Source: Trichaptum fuscoviolaceum (taxonomy: Eukaryota > Basidiomycota > Agaricomycetes > Hymenochaetales > Trichaptaceae). From it: 64,000 nt of DNA. Position 1 is the first letter of the stretch; every line of letters begins with the position of its first letter. The position numbers and the translations under genes were made by a program. This document shows, one piece after another, positions 58,041 through 64,000 of this stretch. The stretch is from the NCBI GenBank assembly GCA_910574455.1, contig CAJSYZ010000011.1, positions 2,170,001 to 2,234,000 of the forward strand, written 5' to 3'. Under the pieces are notes generated by a model. That model worked only from the letters and a program-made list of their open reading frames with translations, had not been told where the DNA came from and ran no database searches.

Positions 58041-60116
58041 ATGGCACCAGCGACAGCTACTCTGGAATCCGATTTTGCGGCCACTGTAGATGATGGTAAT
58101 GGCCTCGTTTGTTTCACGAACTGCTTTCTTCCGCAAGAGGATGGCTCTATGATTGAGAAGGACCTTTGGATTGACGGCCGACGTGGAGTGATATTGGATG
58201 CTCATGTGAGTGAAAGAATGTTGCTGTCATCTTAGTGGAATCTTAACATTGACCATATTGCATAGCGGACATTCTTTCTTCGTAAAGAAAGACCAGACAC
58301 TGTCATTGATCTTGGTGGAAACGTTCTCAGGTTAGCAGATCGTTGGAGAAAGATAAAGCCACCCGTACTCAAACTTCGTGACAGTCCTGGGCTCATTGAC
58401 ATTCAGATCAATGGTGCCTACGATTTTGACTTTTCTGTTTACGAAGGTGATGATGAGAAGTATCGCGCCGGTCTCGACATGATTGCCCGTCGTATTGTTG
58501 AAACAGGCGTCACCGCGTATGTTTCGTTTGAAAATCTGAATTCTTGAAAGCTATACTCAAGCATCTGCTTTAGATTGGTCCCGACCATCATTGTATGTAC
58601 TTCCGTTGTTCTACAACTCTACCGTTCGCTCCTAACTCTGATTGCCTTGGTAGACTCAAGAGAAATCTCTTTATCCACATATCCTGGATCTTCTTCGTCC
58701 ATATACGCCTCCTCCTTCCCCCGAACACCCAAATGGAGGCGCCACATTCTTGGGATGGCACGCCGAAGGGCCATTCCTCCAAACACTCAAGCGTGGCGCG
58801 CACTCTCAGCCTTTCCTCCTGCCAGCACCTGCTGGTTTCTCGTCCATTGAAGAAGTTTACGGCTCGGAGAACTTGCTCACTAAGGAGGACTGGGATATCC
58901 GCTCCGCGGTAGGCCTCGAAGGCGTCGGCGTGCGCATGATCACACTTGCGCCCGAAATCGACGGCGTGATGGATGCAATTCCCGAACTAGGCGAGCGTGG
59001 GGTAGTAGTTAGCATCGGGCATTCCATTGCAAGTTCTGACGTCGCAACACGCGCGGTTCGCCGTGGTTCAAGGCTGATCACTCACCTGTTCAACGCGATG
59101 CCGCAGCTGCATCACCGCGATCCCGGGATCATCGGTTTGCTCGGCGCAAGCCCAGCCAGTCTTGTCTCAAACCACTCGCCTACTTCCTCTATCGCCGGGT
59201 ACACGCAGGTTATCTCACCCATCAATACGAGCATATCCGCAGAAGCATTCTCTGGGACCTTGTCTCGCTCTGGCTCTACGAATAAACGAAAGCCAACGAT
59301 ACAAGGTTCTGAGGCTCTGGATGAGCATGAAACGCCACCACAGACACCTATCTTTCATGCGCTGCCATCACGCAAGCTCAGTCGTGCGGACTTGCTTCAG
59401 CCAAGCAGATTCTCCCTCGATGCTCCGCTGACAACTGATCCTGAGGATGATGATGATAAGAAGGCAATCCATGAGGAGAGACCATTCTATGGCATGATCG
59501 TCGATGGCGTTCACTCACACCCGAACTCTGTTAGGGTGAGCTGATTCAATATTCGCAAGGATTTTTCCTCATGTAGTCTTTTTTATAGCTTGCATATACA
59601 TCTCACAAGGACGGCTGCATCCTTATTACGGATGGTGAGCATATACTCGCTTTCCTGTTGTAGCAGAATAGTAAACTTAACATTACTTCCCTCAAGCTAT
59701 GAAAATATTGGATCCCAATATGCCGAATGGTGTATACGACTGGCGTGATGGTCGTCGGGTGGTCAAGGATGGTGTTCGCTTGTACATTGAAGGCACAGAT
59801 ACGCTCGCCGGAAGCGTCGTAACTCTCGATACTTGCGTGCGCAACTTTGCTCGTTTCACAGGCTGCACCCTTGGCGAAGCAATCAAATGCGCAACTTATA
59901 ATCCTGCGAAGTAAGTTTTGTATCTGCTGTTGCACTGCAGCTGGTTGGATCTGACTCTCCTTGGCTCTCGCTGTCAGGTGCTTGAACATACACAACCGCA
60001 AAGGCACACTTCGTCCAGGCGCGGATGCGGATCTTGTCGTTATGGACCGCCAGGGAAATGTCCTCAGTACGTGGGTTAACGGAAAGCAAGTCTGGAGAAA
60101 AAACAAGGCTGCTTAG
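58041..60116 (+). CDS. NAG2: N-acetylglucosamine-6-phosphate deacetylase
   Basis: Eight exons (58041-58205, 58266-58330, 58385-58516, 58573-58591, 58654-59535, 59589-59634, 59697-59910, 59978-60116) join to 553 residues. The enzyme removes acetate from GlcNAc-6-phosphate to give GlcN-6-phosphate in the cytosol, the second step of GlcNAc and chitin catabolism. Motifs of the amidohydrolase fold are SPGLIDIQINGAYDFDF, WHAEGPFL (metal-binding H/E), VSIGHSIASS, THLFNAMPQLHHRDPG and DGVHSHP, plus ILITDAM and the GTLRPGADADLVV closing strand. Residues about 295-400 are an extra Ser/Pro/Thr-rich insertion between GIIGLLGA and the DGVHSHP strand, absent from bacterial NagA (about 380 residues), explaining the greater length. 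The 19-nt exon 4 is unusually small. Other chitin-utilisation genes (kinase, deaminase) are not in this window. Confidence 0.93.
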
Positions 60117-60364
60117 CAAAAAAACCAGAGTAATGCGCCAGTGGTCGTTAGTTGTTATATGTTATATATGTATGATATGCTCTTTCGGCTTTTTTAACGT
60201 TTTGCTATCTTCTATGCTGTGTCACATTCCTGTAGTCTAGTGTATGTTTAATATCCCACTGAAATGCAAGACATTATCTGTGAAGCCAATGTGTCACATT
60301 CGACAAGCGCTGAACTGTGTACGATGTGTAGTATGATCATCCGGGATCCCAACTTGAAAGATGA

Positions 60365-61609
60365 ATGCGTGTGAATTTCAATACCGGGTCGATGTCGTCG
60401 AAAGACAAAGATGCTGAGCGCCTTCTCTCCAGATCTCACAAGGTCCTCACATATATCTACCTCTTGATCTGCGGTGCCTCGCCCTGCGCAAATATGATGT
60501 CCAAGCTCGTCCTTCATAAGCTAATATCAAGGGGCTCGGCTCATAGTAGTTCGTCCGCAACATCAGATGCGATACCCTCGAAACTCAGCGATTGTCCTGT
60601 CGAAATTATCTTGGAAATCCTTACCTACGCCGCCTCATCGTCACAGGGGAGTGCCTATAACATAGCTCTTGTTGCTAGTTGGACGCTCCCGCTAGCACAG
60701 AAAGCTCTATACCAGACCGTGGTGCTCACAGCAAAACGGACCGTAGACGCGTTCATAAGCACGCTGGCTCATAGCCATCGATCCATGTTGAGTACCCGTC
60801 ATATTAAGGGCTCGCTGCTGCGTTTGCCTGGGAAGGGCGAAATGGAGAGGGAGACTGTTGTTGATGGTGAAGTTGGATCGCTCGTCTCCGACCTCTGGCT
60901 GCCTTCTTTCGTCGACAGGCCACGTTATATGGCATCGAAGGCAATAGATCATATATTCGACTCTTGTAGCCACCTCCGGCGAGTGGCGATCCCGGGTGGC
61001 TGCCTCCGTAGTCTTCTTCGCTCACGCTCAAAGACCGCCTCGGCCTTGGAAGAGCAATACGGGGCTGTGATCAGTGATCTTACCTTGAACTCGGTTGCTT
61101 TCAGATATGACTGGACAGAGTATATAGGCACGAGCCATGGCCAATCTTTCCTGAATAACCTGACACATTTATGGGTTTTCGATATGTCGCAATCATCCTA
61201 TCTACCGCTGACTTTCTTGCCGAATCTGACTCATCTTGCCGTCCCTCTTCATACCGACGTTCTATTCCTTGTGGGCGACTTAGGACCTTCGGCACTGTTC
61301 CAAACATCCGACAGTTGTCTTGCGAATGGTTCGATGTGTATGCTTGTTTATCACGTAACAGAAAAGTTACTGCGCCGCATTTGTCACCAATGGCCAGCGG
61401 AGGAGCCCCGGCTGCTCTCAATCGTCGATTTAGCTGCAATAGCCAATGAAAAAGACGAACGAATTTATGTGACGAAGCTGGGAGGGAGTGTTGACGGCTG
61501 TCCTCTATGGGAAAACTGCGCGCGGGAGTGTGGTAGCATCTGGGAATCTGCATTGCAAACAGTTCAAACCTCACGAGAGCTTCGAGAAAGGGCGCTTCAC
61601 GTAGTATGA
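60365..61609 (+). CDS. F-box-like protein
   Basis: A single open frame of 414 codons. SKLSDCPVEIILEILTYAAS (about 72-91) is F-box-like, and the next block SAYNIALVASWTLPLAQKALYQTVVLTA matches the companion segment of agaricomycete F-box proteins (xxLVxSWTxPLAQxxLYxTV). The C-terminal part has leucine-rich strands (LTHLWVF, LTHLAVPL). The start is uncertain: ATGs at 60365, 60389 and 60494 are all in frame, and an overlapping out-of-frame ATG at 60361 would block scanning to the first, so 60389 or 60494 (MMSKLVLHKL) is more likely. Probably a substrate adaptor of an SCF ubiquitin ligase. It follows the deacetylase gene by 248 bp on the same strand. Confidence 0.7.
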   Translation: MRVNFNTGSMSSKDKDAERLLSRSHKVLTYIYLLICGASPCANMMSKLVLHKLISRGSAHSSSSATSDAIPSKLSDCPVEIILEILTYAASSSQGSAYNIALVASWTLPLAQKALYQTVVLTAKRTVDAFISTLAHSHRSMLSTRHIKGSLLRLPGKGEMERETVVDGEVGSLVSDLWLPSFVDRPRYMASKAIDHIFDSCSHLRRVAIPGGCLRSLLRSRSKTASALEEQYGAVISDLTLNSVAFRYDWTEYIGTSHGQSFLNNLTHLWVFDMSQSSYLPLTFLPNLTHLAVPLHTDVLFLVGDLGPSALFQTSDSCLANGSMCMLVYHVTEKLLRRICHQWPAEEPRLLSIVDLAAIANEKDERIYVTKLGGSVDGCPLWENCARECGSIWESALQTVQTSRELRERALHVV

Positions 61610-62723
61610 AAGGCAAGAATATAGTTCGGTGAGCTTTCCACATTTGACCTGATCAATATGCGTACTATTTCCCAAATCTAATAGATATTCCGTTCCGTGA
61701 ACACCAGATAAATACAGTCGCACTAATTGCTTGAAGCGATAGATTACTAGGAGGGCATTAGATTTTTGCGCCTATCTTCACCTTCTACTTACAATCCTAT
61801 TCACTATCTGCTGCAAGGCTACAACTCAGCCCAGTCTTTGTAAACAGATAAGTACTCAGGCTTTCTACTAAAATGGCGGCAATTGCCGGTGATCGGCAGA
61901 CAACTCTGAACTGTACTCGTTGGAAAAAGGGGGCGGGGTAAGTAACAAGTATCTTGGTTGTATGAACTAATGTAACTATTTATTGAACTAGATACAGGCC
62001 GAGCTGCGCCGGCAAATCCCTTACTCCCACACTTTATAGCCACGTATTACTTATTGTGTAATGAGTCCATATATATAATGCACATTTGATGTAGGATCAA
62101 AGTGACATCATGCTGTGCGTTAATTGAGTCATGAGGCTAATATCGCACGCTTTAAATACACTCTCTCATTGACTGTTCTCTTATCTCAGTTAACAATGTC
62201 ATTGTACGTTTGTCTAGGAATATAGTGTGTGCGGCGCGGGCGATTTGTAGATTTGTAGACTAGATATCTTGTGCCTGTTCACTTCGCCACGTGGATTAGG
62301 ATTTAGGCTTTGTGACTCAGGCGATCAGAAATAAACGGCGATTTGAATTTATGTTTTCGCAGATTTGCACTTTCACTCATATAACACTTTGTGTCTCTTT
62401 AAACGGGGTCCATTTTTTTTGACATTGATATCTTACTTGTACATATGTCGTAGTTACAGATTTAATACAAGAATCATTAGAAGAAAAGTGATGTCGAATT
62501 TCATTGAATTTTCTGTCAGTTTACTAGACCAAACATTGCGTAAGACGAGAAGCATCGACCTTCTTTCATTCCTAGGAGCGCAGCCTTTGAGCGTTAGGCG
62601 CCGATGCTGTACCGTGAGTATGGCACGTACAAGGTTTGCGCTGCTCGTCGTTTGTGACTCTCTATTGCTTTCCTCACAAACTCTGTCTGCCTCCTTCACC
62701 TTCGCATACGTTCTTGCCCTCTA
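61610..62723. other. intergenic stretch
   Basis: 1.1 kb AT-rich stretch with no supported gene. A frame at 62365-62724 overlaps the start of the next gene but lacks domain support. Confidence 0.45.
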
Positions 62724-63505
62724 ATGTCTACCGTCGCCGTCCTCCGACGCCGTCAACGTTCGCGTCACGGGCGAGATGCACTTGAAGCATTGAAGTTCAT
62801 CGGGTCGCTGGTGCTTGAGGTGGTGGGGGCGACCGAGATTGGTCGACTGGCGACAAAGGGGATCAAATACCTCATCAAGAGGCAAGAGGCACGTACTACT
62901 CTACTTCCTTCTCCATCGACGCTGTCTCTGACAGTTGAAGGTCGAGCAGATGGCGCGAGACCTGAGCGACAAGTTGGAGGGACTGCGTGCGGGAGGCAAC
63001 GACCTGTTACAGGTCTTGTTACCTCTGCAGTTTCATACGAGGACTCAGGCGTCGTTGGATGCCATTGTCCGGTACGTCGTGTCGTCTTCTCTCTGTTTGC
63101 CTTCGGTCTCATCTTATGTCTATGCAGAGACGTTGCGGCTTTTCTGGATGGGTGTATGGAGCTCTTGGATTGGACAGACGCTCAACGATTCCTTCGTATC
63201 TCGGAGCTGCGGAGGGCGGTGCTCAAGGGCGAGGGGACATTGGGACGTCTGCGACAACGCTTCGACGTAAGTAATGTGATAATATGTTAATGAGAAGGGT
63301 GCTGACTTACTTGAAGATCGAGTTGAAGCTTTCGCATGACGCGAAGCTTGACGACATCGTGGTCAAGCTTGACCGAATGGCGTCGGATAGTCGTGCAAAC
63401 CAGGATCGTATCAGTGACAGGCTGACGACGCTTGAGGTGAATCAGTCAGACAATAATCGCATTGTGACTGCGATACTCGCGCGTGCAGAAGCACATACCT
63501 CATAG
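62724..63505 (+). CDS. helical protein resembling HeLo/MLKL N-terminal bundle
   Basis: Four exons (62724-62888, 62935-63071, 63128-63266, 63317-63505) give 209 residues. Intron 1 needs a GC donor (GAG then GCACGT); GT choices break the frame. The protein is almost all helix: a basic start, a hydrophobic helix (ALKFIGSLVLEVVG), heptad-like helices (ARDLSDKLEGLRAGG, AFLDGCMELLDW, SELRRAVLKGEGTLGRLRQRFDIE) and a C-terminal coiled coil (LDDIVVKLDRMAS...). Length, the Leu-rich core and the block R-F-L-R-...-L-x-x-F resemble the four-helix N-terminal domains of fungal NLR and MLKL-like cell-death proteins, where they permeate membranes or signal. No nucleotide-binding, kinase or repeat domain follows, so it would be a stand-alone module or small adaptor. 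The assignment is by pattern only. Confidence 0.55.
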
Positions 63506-63875
63506 GCACACAACTCTTGCGTTTCGACTCCGTCATATACCTGTCGTGCTCTTGAACCTCGTTTTTTTGTTGAGGGCTTTTTCCTATCGTATGCATTGGA
63601 CAATATCAGTACGTAGATTACTGAACCTATTCTCGTACGAAAGTCGTGTATCTATTAACCCTGTATACCATGAGTCGTGTATTGCATATATATTGTATGA
63701 TATGTCCAAATCTCAGTGTGCCCGTAGTCAAGGAGCGATTTGACTTTCACTGAACTGGGTCGCGCTTTATCTGCGTAGAGCTCTGACATCCATCTAATGA
63801 CTGTTATTTGAGAACGTAGACAAGACACATCAACATGAAGAAAGCTGCAACTATTACAATAACGCCTATATGAAT
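63506..63875. other. convergent intergenic
   Basis: 370 bp between the helical protein stop codon and the stop codon of the next minus-strand gene; 3' UTR sequence, no gene seen. Confidence 0.4.
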
Positions 63876-64000
63876 CTATGAGCGCCTTGCTTTCTTAGTA
63901 GGGCTGGCTTGAACGGAGGAAGAACTAGCTTTAGCGGGGGAAGAAGAGCCTGCTAAACGTTCCCTGAAGCGACGTTTGGAAGGAGATTGAGGAAGTGTGA
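63876..64000 (-). CDS. C-terminus of a basic protein, cut by window edge
   Basis: Minus-strand frame open from the window end to a TAG at 63876-63878, 40 codons. It is Ser/Ala/Lys/Arg-rich with SPSKRRFRERL and ending TKKARRS, which look like nuclear localisation signals and a disordered tail. The rest of the gene lies to the right, so family and start are unknown. Codon bias and lack of stops support coding only weakly at this length. Confidence 0.35.
   Translation of the reverse strand, partial: TLPQSPSKRRFRERLAGSSSPAKASSSSVQASPTKKARRS

Noticed and set aside
1..64000. CRISPR arrays, operons or bacterial-type systems
   Set aside because: The window is eukaryotic: spliceosomal introns in almost every gene and no direct-repeat arrays.

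Overview
This window is fungal nuclear DNA, most likely from an agaricomycete basidiomycete. Nearly every gene is split by many short introns (about 45-70 nt, mostly GT-AG). The gene content fits that group: a TKL-type kinase with an HGDL catalytic loop, two DUF6534-type seven-helix membrane proteins, three microsomal cytochromes P450, and F-box-like proteins. Splice models were built by hand. For the larger genes the exons join in frame end to end, so most coordinates are firm to the base.

Left part (1-28 kb) is largely housekeeping. After a gene-poor first 2.7 kb come two small-protein genes: a Kex2-type secreted protein and a small Cys-cluster protein, each with a TATA box. Next are a Drs2-like P4-ATPase lipid flippase, a large protein kinase with a C-terminal MA3-like domain, a Tda10/D-glycerate-3-kinase-like P-loop kinase, an NFKBIL1-like J-domain protein, a GNAT acetyltransferase, a 976-residue alpha/beta hydrolase, and TRAPPC11 of the TRAPP tethering complex.

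Middle part (28-54 kb) is accessory in character, with long intergenic gaps. It holds an inverted pair of DUF6534 membrane-protein genes, a secreted peptide precursor with five GCGK(Y/F/N)C repeats separated by Glu/Pro/Ala spacers, a flavocytochrome b2-like FMN oxidoreductase ending in the peroxisomal signal SRL, a 445-bp foldback (MITE-like) element with perfect 54-bp inverted arms, a tandem duplication of about 3.6 kb carrying two P450 genes, a COX8/COX7C-type respiratory subunit, and an unrelated third P450. The repeat peptide beside oxidases and membrane proteins could be a peptide-derived secondary-metabolite or signalling locus; this is inference.

Right part (54-64 kb) holds two F-box/leucine-rich-like proteins, N-acetylglucosamine-6-phosphate deacetylase with a fungal insertion, a stand-alone helical protein resembling HeLo/MLKL N-terminal bundles, and the basic C-terminus of a gene running off the right edge.

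Best leads: the repeat peptide precursor (31600-32140), whose spacers read as X-Ala/X-Pro dipeptides like yeast alpha-factor processing sites, and the splicing oddities (four GC-AG introns, a 9-nt microexon coding the haem-ligand HP, and 10/14/18-nt microexons in the DUF6534 pair).
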